A DNA stretch of 33,645 bases, taken from positions 1 to 33,645 of the forward strand of contig CAMWJQ010000001.1 of assembly GCA_947174615.1 (NCBI GenBank), written 5' to 3'. Below are positions 7,665 through 16,000 of this stretch, piece after piece (within the stretch, counting starts at the first letter, position 1; the number at the start of each line of letters is the position of its first letter). The position numbers and the translations under genes were made by a program. The stretch comes from an uncultured Lachnospiraceae bacterium (GTDB lineage Bacteria > Bacillota > Clostridia > Lachnospirales > Lachnospiraceae). The notes beneath the pieces were generated by a model. The model was not told where the DNA came from. It worked only from the letters and a program-made list of their open reading frames with translations, and did not search any database.

Positions 7665-9857
7665 ATGGGAATGAGATCGATATTGACGGCAGTGCTGTTT
7701 CCCTTTTTGATGTATGTGATTGTGGGATTGGTGTCGAAGGTAAAGTCAAAGGAAAAAAAGGCATTTGCGCTGATGATGATTCTGGCAGGGGCAGTGGAGC
7801 TTGTGATGACGCTGTACCTGATGAGCTGTGATTTGCGCGGAGCGGAGATTGGCGTCTTTGAGGTTTCTGGCGTGGGCGGACTTGGACTGCATTTTCTGTA
7901 TACAGGTTTTCGCGGAATCTTTGGGGTGCTGACTGCATTTGCATGGTTTGTGACAGCGCTGTTTTCCTATGAATATATGAAAAATGACGCTAATGTCATA
8001 AGATATGACTTGTTTAATCTGCTGACGCTCGGGGCGACAATGGGTATTTTCTATGCTGCAGATTTGTTTACACTGTTCTTTTTCTTTGAGTTGATGTCCT
8101 TCACTTCATTTATGTGGGTGGCACATAGGCAGACGAGAGAGGCGCTGTACGCGGCTGGGACATATTTAGGTATTGCAGTCGCGGGCGGTATGGCAATCCT
8201 GATGGGTGTATTCATCGTGTATGACAGGCTTGGTACACTTGCCTTTGATGCGATGTATGGGCGTGCGGTCGAGCTGATGACGAGTGGTGCGGACATCACT
8301 TGGCTCTATGTGGCAGCAGGGTGTATGTTTGTGGGTTTTGGCGCAAAAGCGAGTGCTTTTCCAGTGCATGTCTGGCTGCCGGATTCCTATACAGAGGCGC
8401 CTGCGCCCGCAACAGCGCTGCTGTCTGCTGTGCTCAGCAAGACAGGTATTTTTGGCATTTTGCTGGTGACGCTTGATATGCTTCCGATGCAGGGAAGTTG
8501 GGGCGCTTTTATCTTGATTGTCGGCGTGGTAACAATGGTAGACGGCGGAATCCGAGGCGTGATGAGCGGCAGTTTTAAGACGACGCTAGCGTATTCATCG
8601 ATGTCTCAGATTGGGTTTATTCTGACAGGTGTTGGGATGCAGTCGCTTCTTGCGCAGTATCTGACGGAAGCGACTGCCATTGGAATTGAAGGTGCGTCTG
8701 TTGCGGAGATCATTGAAGTGTTTGGCATGGCAATCAACGGCACCTGCCTGCATATGCTGAATCACTCGCTGGTGAAACTTGTGCTGTTTTTGACGGCAGG
8801 CGTGATTTTTATGAATGTGGGCAGTTATGATTTGAATCAAGTGCGCGGTTTTGGGAGAAATAAACCGTTTTTGTTCGTGACATTTCTGCTGGCGGCAGCG
8901 GGCGTGGGCGGTATTCCATTCTTAAATGGTTATGTGAGTAAGACGCTGCTGCATGAGAGCATTGCCGAGTATGGTGCGCTGTTGGAGCTGACGGGCAGCA
9001 GTCTGGCGCTGTCTGCAACGCCTGTGATGATCAAGGTTGTGGAGGCGTTATTCCTGTTTTCGGGGGGGTTGACGGTCGCCTATATGACGAAGCTCTTTGT
9101 GGTGTTGTTTGTCGAAAAAAATGGTGACAAGAAGGTACAGGAGGCGTATGATGCGAGAAAGGAGTATGCATCAGTACTGACAAAAGCAGCGATTGGGGTA
9201 TGTGCATTGCCAATTCCGCTGATTGGTCTCCTGCCGAATCTTGTGGCAGAGCCAGTGGCAGCGTATGGGCTGGTGCGTTTTGGACTGAGTGAGCTGCTGC
9301 GTCATCAGCAGGAGCATGTGCACTTTTTCACGCTGAAAAATCTGTCGGGTGCGCTGATTTCGATTATAGCGGGCGCAGTGGTTTATTTTGTCGCAGTGCG
9401 GTTTATGATGCTGCGCGGACTCTCTTCCAATCAAAAGGGATACCGCGATATTTTTCCGTCATGGCTCAATATGGAAAAGTATGTGTACAGGGCAGTGTTG
9501 TACACTGCGATTCCGTTTGTTTTGGGGATAATTTCAAGAATTTTGGACAGTATTGTGGATATCTTGGTCGTAATTTTGAGAAAGACGCTTTACAGTGACC
9601 GGGCGCTGCCCTATGAACTGCCGGAGGGAAACCGTGTGACACATGGGATCGGTGTGAGTATGGAGCGCGTGCGTCTGCTTTACTGTGCTGTGACGCGAAA
9701 AGAGTACACACCCAAAAATTATGTGCATAAGCTTGCGGTCAGGGAGATTGATGTCTTTGAGAATTTCCGCATTATTGAACGCAGTCTGTCGTTTGGTCTG
9801 TTTATGTTCTGTGTGGGGCTGGGACTGACGATGATTTATTTGTTGGTGGTGAACTAG
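7665..9857 (+). CDS. mrpA: Antiporter-like subunit 4 (MrpA N-terminal / NuoL type)
   Basis: 730 aa, the longest of the four paralogs. The first ~500 residues are the NuoL/MrpA antiporter fold: TM5 Glu in 'LFFFFELMSFTSFMW', TM7 Lys in 'VGFGAKASAFPVHVWLPDSY', TM8 Lys in 'AVLSKTGIFGIL', Lys in 'HMLNHSLVKLVLF', and 'GGIPFLNGYVSKTLLHES'. The C-terminal ~230 residues add at least four hydrophobic segments, including a last one at the very end ('FGLFMFCVGLGLTMIYLLVV'). Unlike Bacillus MrpA it lacks MbhD and MbhE, which are encoded separately upstream. It is the last gene of the operon. The MrpA equivalence is inferred from length and motif spelling. Confidence 0.86.
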   Translation: MGMRSILTAVLFPFLMYVIVGLVSKVKSKEKKAFALMMILAGAVELVMTLYLMSCDLRGAEIGVFEVSGVGGLGLHFLYTGFRGIFGVLTAFAWFVTALFSYEYMKNDANVIRYDLFNLLTLGATMGIFYAADLFTLFFFFELMSFTSFMWVAHRQTREALYAAGTYLGIAVAGGMAILMGVFIVYDRLGTLAFDAMYGRAVELMTSGADITWLYVAAGCMFVGFGAKASAFPVHVWLPDSYTEAPAPATALLSAVLSKTGIFGILLVTLDMLPMQGSWGAFILIVGVVTMVDGGIRGVMSGSFKTTLAYSSMSQIGFILTGVGMQSLLAQYLTEATAIGIEGASVAEIIEVFGMAINGTCLHMLNHSLVKLVLFLTAGVIFMNVGSYDLNQVRGFGRNKPFLFVTFLLAAAGVGGIPFLNGYVSKTLLHESIAEYGALLELTGSSLALSATPVMIKVVEALFLFSGGLTVAYMTKLFVVLFVEKNGDKKVQEAYDARKEYASVLTKAAIGVCALPIPLIGLLPNLVAEPVAAYGLVRFGLSELLRHQQEHVHFFTLKNLSGALISIIAGAVVYFVAVRFMMLRGLSSNQKGYRDIFPSWLNMEKYVYRAVLYTAIPFVLGIISRILDSIVDILVVILRKTLYSDRALPYELPEGNRVTHGIGVSMERVRLLYCAVTRKEYTPKNYVHKLAVREIDVFENFRIIERSLSFGLFMFCVGLGLTMIYLLVVN

Positions 9858-10025
9858 TGGCAGTTTGACTTGCCTATTTTCCTGATAGCACTACGCTTCA
9901 AGCTTCGACACAGCCACCGCTGCGCCTGCGATTGTGAAGCAGCACTCTCAGTAAAATATTCTGCGCCAAATTTTGGAGATATGGTCATAATAAGTAGTCT
10001 GTCGAATCCATTAAAAAGAATGTTT

Positions 10026-10063
10026 CAGTGCCTTGACTGAAAATCTCGTCAAGGCACTGTTTT
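10026..10063 (+). terminator. Rho-independent terminator, probably bidirectional
   Basis: CAGTGCCTTGAC (10026-10037) and its exact reverse complement GTCAAGGCACTG (10048-10059) flank a 10-base loop, followed by TTTTATATTTTT. The 12-bp stem and T-rich tail fit an intrinsic terminator for the antiporter operon ending 168 bases upstream. It also lies directly 3' of the minus-strand gene ending at 10070; on that strand the tail is only AAACATTCTTTTT, so termination there would be weaker. Confidence 0.85.
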
Positions 10064-10069
10064 ATATTT

Positions 10070-10993
10070 TTACTTCTGATATACAGTCCCTTTCATATCA
10101 ACTATATATACCGTCTGATCTTCTCCCAAGCAGGAACTGCGCACCCCATCACAGGGAAGTTCACTGTCAAAATGCCAGCTTTCTCCGCCATCCTTGGTTA
10201 CAAATAGCTTGTAGACAGCAGTTTCATGCACGACTTTGAGCAAAATCATACCATCTTGGGGATTCTTTTGGCTGTAAATCGGCGCCAATGCGTCTACATA
10301 TCCCACATGCTCTGTCCGTGGAAAAATCTCAACAGGTTTCCAAGTCTTTGCGTTGTCTGAAGATTGATACAGATAGTTGTCTATACCGTGATAAGTGACG
10401 GCGATCTGTATTGTACCGTCCTTTACTGCGGTGATTCCCTGTGGGTATCCTGCGATTGTGTCTGTCAGATCATTCAGAAAAGTATAGCTGTTTCCGGCAT
10501 CGTTTGTGGAATACAGCATTTTTTTCATCTGTCCCATTGCCGGGGTAGAACAGTGCAGAAGATAACCGTGTGTGTTGTCCTCAAAGCATAGGAAAGCACT
10601 GCCGGCGTCGCAGGTTTTGTTGTCATAGGTTAATAGCGTCTGGTTCCAAGTGATGCCGCTGTCATGTGTGGCGTCTATTACTAGATGTTCATTGTTTGAT
10701 GAAAAATAGGCGATATACGCAGTTTGTTCATCCAAAAAGAACGCAGTTGCAAATCCATCGGATGCGGGATTTAGATCGTCTAATGTTTTGACAGGTTCAA
10801 ATGCTTTCAAACCTTGTGTGGTATACAAAACTTCATTTTCAAGAGAGAGTCCCCATGCAGTCCCGTCACTGTACAGTGCCAGCTGCTTGAGCGGATAGGG
10901 AGTGTCTATGCGTTCAAAGTCTGCGCGCTTAAAGAACAGCAGGAACAGAGCGAGGAGCAGGATAGGAAGGATTTTGAGCGCTTTTTTTGTCAT
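10070..10993 (-). CDS. Membrane-anchored or secreted beta-propeller protein with Asp-box (BNR) motifs
   Basis: A 307-aa protein. Residues 1-7 are basic (MTKKALK), followed by a hydrophobic segment (about 8-22) with no lipobox Cys, so it is exported and perhaps tethered by an uncleaved signal anchor. The rest holds four Asp-box-like motifs: 'THDSGITW', 'STNDAGNSYTF', 'SSDNAKTWKPV' and 'TKDGGESWHF'. These are spaced as in sialidase/BNR-type beta-propellers. No sialidase catalytic residues (such as an FRIP motif) are seen, so a binding or scaffold role outside the cell is more likely than glycosidase activity. The ATG at 10993 is chosen because AAAGGAG lies eight bases upstream; a longer in-frame start at 11011 overlaps that site. 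Its substrate is unknown. Confidence 0.75.
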   Translation of the reverse strand: MTKKALKILPILLLALFLLFFKRADFERIDTPYPLKQLALYSDGTAWGLSLENEVLYTTQGLKAFEPVKTLDDLNPASDGFATAFFLDEQTAYIAYFSSNNEHLVIDATHDSGITWNQTLLTYDNKTCDAGSAFLCFEDNTHGYLLHCSTPAMGQMKKMLYSTNDAGNSYTFLNDLTDTIAGYPQGITAVKDGTIQIAVTYHGIDNYLYQSSDNAKTWKPVEIFPRTEHVGYVDALAPIYSQKNPQDGMILLKVVHETAVYKLFVTKDGGESWHFDSELPCDGVRSSCLGEDQTVYIVDMKGTVYQK

Positions 10994-11040
10994 GGTGAAA
11001 TCTCCTTTCAATGCAGCTTTTCTATATTTGTTTCAAAGAC

Positions 11041-11069
11041 AGTATAGCATATAGAGTTGAAAATCACAA
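11041..11069 (-). promoter_or_regulatory. Sigma-A-type promoter of the beta-propeller gene
   Basis: On the minus strand TTGTGA (11069-11064) and TATACT (11046-11041) are separated by 17 bases. The -10 box lies about 48 bases before the ATG at 10993. It is the only good promoter match in this spacer for that strand. Confidence 0.6.
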
Positions 11070-11201
11070 TATTTGTTCGGAGACGTTATAGTTCAGTGTT
11101 TGAAAATCATTCCTACCACCTGCATAACGACGCCAAAGCGCGTTGCCGGTACGTTTTTTCACGGGCTGTTACTCGGAGACAGATATTTTAGCGATAGACT
11201 A

Positions 11202-11230
11202 TTGACATATATAGATTATCGATATATAAT
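11202..11230 (+). promoter_or_regulatory. Consensus sigma-A promoter of the padR operon
   Basis: TTGACA (11202-11207), a 17-base spacer, and TATAAT (11225-11230) match the sigma-A consensus at every position. Transcription should start near 11237, about 42 bases before padR. The spacer and the region downstream carry the two palindromes listed separately, so this strong promoter is expected to be held off by a repressor. Confidence 0.85.
11208..11226. promoter_or_regulatory. PadR operator copy 1 (imperfect palindrome in the promoter spacer)
   Basis: TATATAGAT-T-ATCGATATA is a 19-bp palindrome with one mismatched pair, filling the -35/-10 spacer and touching the -10 box. It shares its left arm exactly with the second copy at 11241. 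A bound dimer here would block RNA polymerase. Its assignment to PadR rests on position and on the A/T-rich dyads known for this family. Confidence 0.65.
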
Positions 11231-11240
11231 GACGAAAAGA

Positions 11241-11259
11241 TATATAGATAATCTATATA
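11241..11259. promoter_or_regulatory. PadR operator copy 2 (perfect palindrome)
   Basis: TATATAGAT-A-ATCTATATA is a perfect dyad with nine-base arms around a single central base. Its centre (11250) is 33 bp from that of copy 1 (11217), about three helical turns, so two dimers would sit on the same face of the DNA. It covers the probable transcript start region and ends seven bases before the padR ribosome site. Confidence 0.7.
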
Positions 11260-11278
11260 ATAATGAAAGGAGAATAGG

Positions 11279-11608
11279 ATGATGGCAATTGACAAATCTT
11301 TGATTTCAGGAAGCACCTCGATGCTGATTCTGCGTCTGTTGGAGGAGAAGGACATGTATGGATATGAGATGATCGAAACGCTGGAGGCAAAATCAAACAA
11401 TGTATTCACGCTCAAGGCAGGGACGCTTTATCCGCTTCTGCATTCTTTGGAGGAAAAAAAGTTCCTTGTCTCGTATGAGAGTGAAGTCAACGGAAAAATA
11501 CGCAAGTACTACAGCATTACAAAGGGCGGTAAAAAGTATCTGAAAAGTAAAAAAGAGGAGTGGCAGGAATATCAGACCGCTGTTTTGAGCGTGTTGAACA
11601 TGGCATAG
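11279..11608 (+). CDS. PadR-family transcriptional repressor
   Basis: A 109-aa protein with the PadR winged-helix pattern. 'LISGSTSMLILRLLEEKDMYGYEMI' gives the first helices, 'FTLKAGTLYPLLHSLEEKKFL' is the recognition helix and turn, and 'KIRKYYSITKGGKKYL' is the wing, followed by a short dimerisation helix. Such small PadR proteins repress their own operon and a neighbouring membrane protein gene, often responding to a compound that disturbs the cell envelope. The first of two adjacent ATGs (11279, 11282) is used; AAAGGAG at 11266-11272 suits either. The gene is 13 bases before the HAAS/SEDS gene, forming a two-gene operon under the two-operator promoter. The inducer is not known. Confidence 0.93.
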   Translation: MMAIDKSLISGSTSMLILRLLEEKDMYGYEMIETLEAKSNNVFTLKAGTLYPLLHSLEEKKFLVSYESEVNGKIRKYYSITKGGKKYLKSKKEEWQEYQTAVLSVLNMA

Positions 11609-11621
11609 GAGGAACTTTCAG

Positions 11622-12950
11622 ATGGAAGAATTTATGAAGACGTTGACGGAACAAATGCGCTGTGTCAAGGCGAGAAACGGTGTGGCACGGGAGCTTACAG
11701 ACCATATTGCGGATCAGGCAGAAGCGTATGAACACGCTGGCATGAAGCATGAGGAAGCTGTCGAGAAGGCGGTGCATGAGATGGGAGACCCTGTGGAGAT
11801 CGGTGTTTCTATGGACAGGATTCACCGACCGCAGGCGGATTGGAAAATGATGCTGCTCACGTTTGTGCTCAGCATTGCAGGGATTTTCTGCATGGTACCG
11901 GTTTATGGTTTGGAGATCGTACCGAAACAGCTTTTGATAATGCTTGCGGCTTTTGCAGTGATTCTCGCAGTTTATTTTATTGACTACAGTATTCTTGGAC
12001 GTATGGGGGTGACTGCATACTTTGTGTTGACTGTATTCTTGTGGCTGACCAAGAATTTTTATTTTCAAATGGTCAATGGGCGCGTACCAGCGATGGCAGT
12101 ACTGGTCTATCTATATGTGCCGGTTTTTGCGGGAATTCTGTATCAACTGCGCAGGAGGGGGTATAGAGCGGTATTGGCGGCAGTCGCAGTGATTGGCATA
12201 ACGATGTTTTTCGCTTTATCTTTTTCAAGTGTTTTGGGTTCAATCTTCAATCTGTATGTGGTTATGATTACAATGACAGGAGCTGCAGCAGCAAAAGGAA
12301 TGTTTGGCAGACAGAAAAAAGGCATGACGGTATTGACCGCGGCTGCCGGTCTTTTGCCGTTGGTCTACGTACTCATTGCTGCGTGTTCCAACAAAAATTC
12401 TTTTCGAATGCGCAGAATCATGGCATTTTTGAATTGGTCTCAATATCAGAATGAAGAGGGGTATTTTTATAAAGTGATTCATGATATTCTTAATCACACA
12501 AAATTAGTGGGCGGAGGGACCATGGAATTTTTAGAACAATATCCGATTGACTCCGCGATGGCAAGCGAGATGATGCCGCTTGTAATTGTCTATCTCTATG
12601 GGTTTATTGTGGGGATTTTGCTTATCGGGCTGCTGGCGCTGTTGCTCGTGCGCGCATTTCTGATCATGTGTGCCCAGAAGAACCAACTTGGTTTTCTGGT
12701 ATCTATGTCGTGTTTTTTGGTGATTTTTCTCAATTGTGTGGAGGGATTTCTTGTCAGTTTTGCGATGCTTCCCCTCACGACGACGACACTTCCCTTTCTG
12801 ACGCGCGGAGCCAGTACTGCGTTTGTCTATGCGGTGTTCATCGGGCTGATTCTGAGTGTCCATCGCTATGAGAAGGTACTGACGGCGGAGTGCTGTGCAA
12901 GCCCGCATGAACCGAAATGGAAACTTTGCATAAAGGTTGAGCGCAGATAA
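11622..12950 (+). CDS. HAAS (permease prefix) domain fused to an FtsW/RodA/SpoVE-like membrane protein
   Basis: 442 aa. Residues 1-70 form a helical HAAS/permease-prefix domain ('ARELTDHIADQAEAY', 'HEEAVEKAVHEMGDPVEIG'), the kind encoded next to PadR regulators. Residues ~75-425 hold about ten membrane helices. The last part 'LPFLTRGASTAFVYAVFIGL' resembles the FtsW/RodA 'LPF.SYGGSS' helix, and 'LVGGGTMEF...YPIDSAMASEM' resembles the SEDS loop with its catalytic Asp ('GSGG...TDFIF..IAEE'). SEDS proteins polymerise peptidoglycan glycan strands with a class B PBP; no PBP gene is next to it. The HAAS domain probably communicates with the PadR system or controls activity. The fold call is moderately sure; catalysis is inference. 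Confidence 0.78.
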   Translation: MEEFMKTLTEQMRCVKARNGVARELTDHIADQAEAYEHAGMKHEEAVEKAVHEMGDPVEIGVSMDRIHRPQADWKMMLLTFVLSIAGIFCMVPVYGLEIVPKQLLIMLAAFAVILAVYFIDYSILGRMGVTAYFVLTVFLWLTKNFYFQMVNGRVPAMAVLVYLYVPVFAGILYQLRRRGYRAVLAAVAVIGITMFFALSFSSVLGSIFNLYVVMITMTGAAAAKGMFGRQKKGMTVLTAAAGLLPLVYVLIAACSNKNSFRMRRIMAFLNWSQYQNEEGYFYKVIHDILNHTKLVGGGTMEFLEQYPIDSAMASEMMPLVIVYLYGFIVGILLIGLLALLLVRAFLIMCAQKNQLGFLVSMSCFLVIFLNCVEGFLVSFAMLPLTTTTLPFLTRGASTAFVYAVFIGLILSVHRYEKVLTAECCASPHEPKWKLCIKVERR

Positions 12951-12980
12951 ATATTTACGGCAGAATTTATTCCTTACTGT

Positions 12981-13009
12981 TAAGTTTTTTGCGTTTTATT
13001 CCGACATAT
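12981..13009 (+). promoter_or_regulatory. Sigma-28 (sigma-D)-like promoter before the flagellin cluster
   Basis: TAAG (12981-12984), 15 bases, then TCCGACAT (13000-13007) resembles the flagellar sigma consensus TAAA-N15-GCCGATAT. It precedes a gene directly linked to flagellin and FliS, and no comparable element is found in the 53-base gap before flagellin. A weak sigma-A-like TATACT overlaps it at 13007-13012 but has no convincing -35 box. Confidence 0.45.
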
Positions 13010-13099
13010 ACTATAACAAAGTGTATTTATAATAGAACATGAAGCAGTTTCGTACAGGGTGCGGCTGCTCAATATGAACAGAAAGAGTAGGGAATGTGT

Positions 13100-16000
13100 A
13101 TGAAGATTACCGTAGATACGCAGTACTCTGCCTCTGTACCAGTCAATACCGAATCAACTACAACTACATATAAGCCATCCGCTCAGCATACCGGAAAGGT
13201 ATCAAGGAGCGGTTACACACTGGACATCGCTGATAAAGTTATGGAGAACGAAGCATACGGAGGTCATGGAATGACCGCTGATGAGATTATGCAGCAGGCA
13301 GCTAATTCGAATGCTCAATCCAAAAAAGACTTTATGATAGTGATGTCTAGTTGCGTTTCAGGGGAAGATCTTCAAAAGATGCAGGAGGAAGGCTTCAATC
13401 CGGGAAGCGTTGATGTGGAGACTTATGTAACGATTGTAGATCAAATCAAGGTGAAGCTGGCACAGGCAGGAGTCGAAGTTACAGGATACAATGATGATCT
13501 TGATGTGGAGACGGTTGAGGAGATCGTGGGAAGCATAACAGACGCAGGATCGCTGGTGAATCAATTGGCGGGGGCGCTTCAGCAAAGTGACATGCCTGTC
13601 ACAAATGAGAACATTGAAGAGCTGGTGGATGCAGTGATGGAGGCTTCCGGCATCGGAGAGCTCTCTGAGGACGCCATCAAGTATTTGCTGGTCAACCAAA
13701 AGACCCCCACGATTGAGAATATCTATAAGGCGCAGTATTCCAGCACAGAGAACATCCGGCAGTCCCAAGGCTATTACAGTGAGGGACAAGGCAGTTATGG
13801 CAAATATTATGCGAAAAAAGCAGACAGTGTCAACTGGGATAATCTTGAGGGACGGATTGACTCGGTGATCAAAGAGGCAGGGCTTGACAAGGATGCAGCC
13901 GCCAAGGCACAGGCAGTTGAGAATGCCAGATGGCTGATTACATCCGGTATTGAATTCAATGCTGCAGCGCTTTTGAAAGTCACAGAACTCAAAAATCTGC
14001 AGCTTCCGATGAAGCAGGAAGAGATCGCCAATCTGTGTGTCACAGCAATGGAGAACGGCAAGTCACCTGCCGAGGCAGACATGCGGGGGGAACAGTCCCT
14101 TGCCGCAAAGGCGCAGGAAATCATGCAGGAGGTGCAGGAGATCTCTGACGAGGCAGTCCATGAGACTGCTGTATCAGGGAAAGAGATGAACCTCAAGAAT
14201 CTGACGCAGGCACAGCGGCAGATAGAGGAGCAGCAGACAAACAACGCTGAAAAGACGCCGATTGAAGAGCGCGTCATAGAAAAAGGTGCAGAACAGGCAG
14301 CAGCCGATGAGACCGCTTTCAAGGAACTTCAGGCAAAACGTCAGCTTGAGGAAATCCGTCTGATTATGACAGAGGAGGCAAACAGGCATCTGTTGAAAGC
14401 AGGTATCTCCATTGATACGACAGAGCTGTCAAAACTGGTTGATGCGTTGAAGACGGCAGAGGACCGTATGCGCGCCATTCTTTTCCAAGGAGAGAGCACA
14501 GAGGAAAACACGGCGCGTGCATTAATATATGAAGAGACACTGACTAAGACGAAAGAGCTTGCTGACATGCCGGCTGCGGTGATTGGCAAAATTTTGTCTA
14601 AGATTCCTCACAGCACACTGCTTCGTATCCATGAGGCAGGGAAGGAATTACAAAAGAATTTTGAGAATCAGCAGGACACCAAACAGAATCCGAACCAGCA
14701 GGAGAAGGCATCCTCTGCGTATGAGACGCTGATGACAGAGCCGCGCAAGGACCTTGGGGACCGGATTCATAAGGCATTTCGCAATGTAGACGATATCCTT
14801 TCGGATTTAGGATTTGAGACGAGTGAGGCGAACAGGCGGGCAGTCAGAATCCTTGGATACAACCGCATGGAGATTAACGAGGAAAACATCCATGCGGTCA
14901 AGGAGGTCGATGCGCAGGTGACAGGCGTGATCAGCAGAATGACGCCGGCTACAACCCTTCAAATGATACGAGACCAGAAAAACCCGCTTGACATGACAAT
15001 GGAGGAGCTGGATGCGTATCTGAGTGAAAAAGGAATGGAGCCAGAAGCCGATGCGGAAAGGTTTTCTAAGTTTCTGCAGCGGCTTGACAGAAGCGGCGGC
15101 ATTGATGCCAATGAGCGTGAGGCATATATTGGCATTTACAGAATGTTCCGCCAGATTGAGAAATCAGACGGCGCAGTGATCGGAAATTTAGTGGCGACAG
15201 GCGCGCAGATGAACTTTAAAAACATGCTCTCCGCGGTACGGTCAAAAGCAGGAAAAAATATGGATGTGCGTGTGGATGATGGTTTTGGCGGATTAGAAGA
15301 ACTGATCTCAAAGGGCAAGGCGATTGATACCCAGATCAACACAGGATTCCAGAAAGATGCAAGGCAGCAGTCAGACAGTGATTCACAGATGGAGTCTCAG
15401 GAGCGATACTATGCAAGACTCTCCGGTGAGATTAATGAAGAGCTTGCTGAAAAGACCGACTTTACACAATTAGATGCTTCAAAGATTACGGATGAGACGA
15501 CAATTGAAGCCTTTGCAGATACCATAAAAATGACACGTGTGTCAGAAAACAGCGCACAGCGCACAGAAGAAAAAGCTGAAGAGCTAAAGAATTTCAGAGA
15601 TAATATGCGCAGTGTGGAGCAGATTGATGACCAGATTATAGAGTCCCTGATCGAATACGGACAGAGCATCAGCATTGACAATATTCAGGCGGCGTCAAAT
15701 CTTATCTTCGAGCGTGGCTCTCTTTTTCGACAGATTCTTACAGCAAGCGTCGCAAATGCAGAAAATACAGACGATGCTGGCGAGATCGATGGTGCAGAGC
15801 ATGAGACTGCAGACGGCAGCGCGGCAGAACACGACGTACTGCAGCAGGCGAATCATTTTGTGGAGCATTTGACCGATGCCAGACAGGCGGGGACATCCTA
15901 TCAGGAAATCATTCAGGAGGCAAACAAGGCTGTCGAGCAGATGATATATGCAGACGGTTCCTCTCAGATTGACGTGAAGGCTGCCAAGGCATTGTACAAA

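Noticed and set aside
9858..10025. Possible small gene or RNA after the antiporter operon
   Set aside because: No open frame with a ribosome site and no recognisable RNA fold; only the terminator just downstream is supported.
11517..12068. Minus-strand open frame of 183 codons opposite padR and the SEDS-like gene
   Set aside because: Shadow of two well supported plus-strand genes; no promoter or ribosome site.
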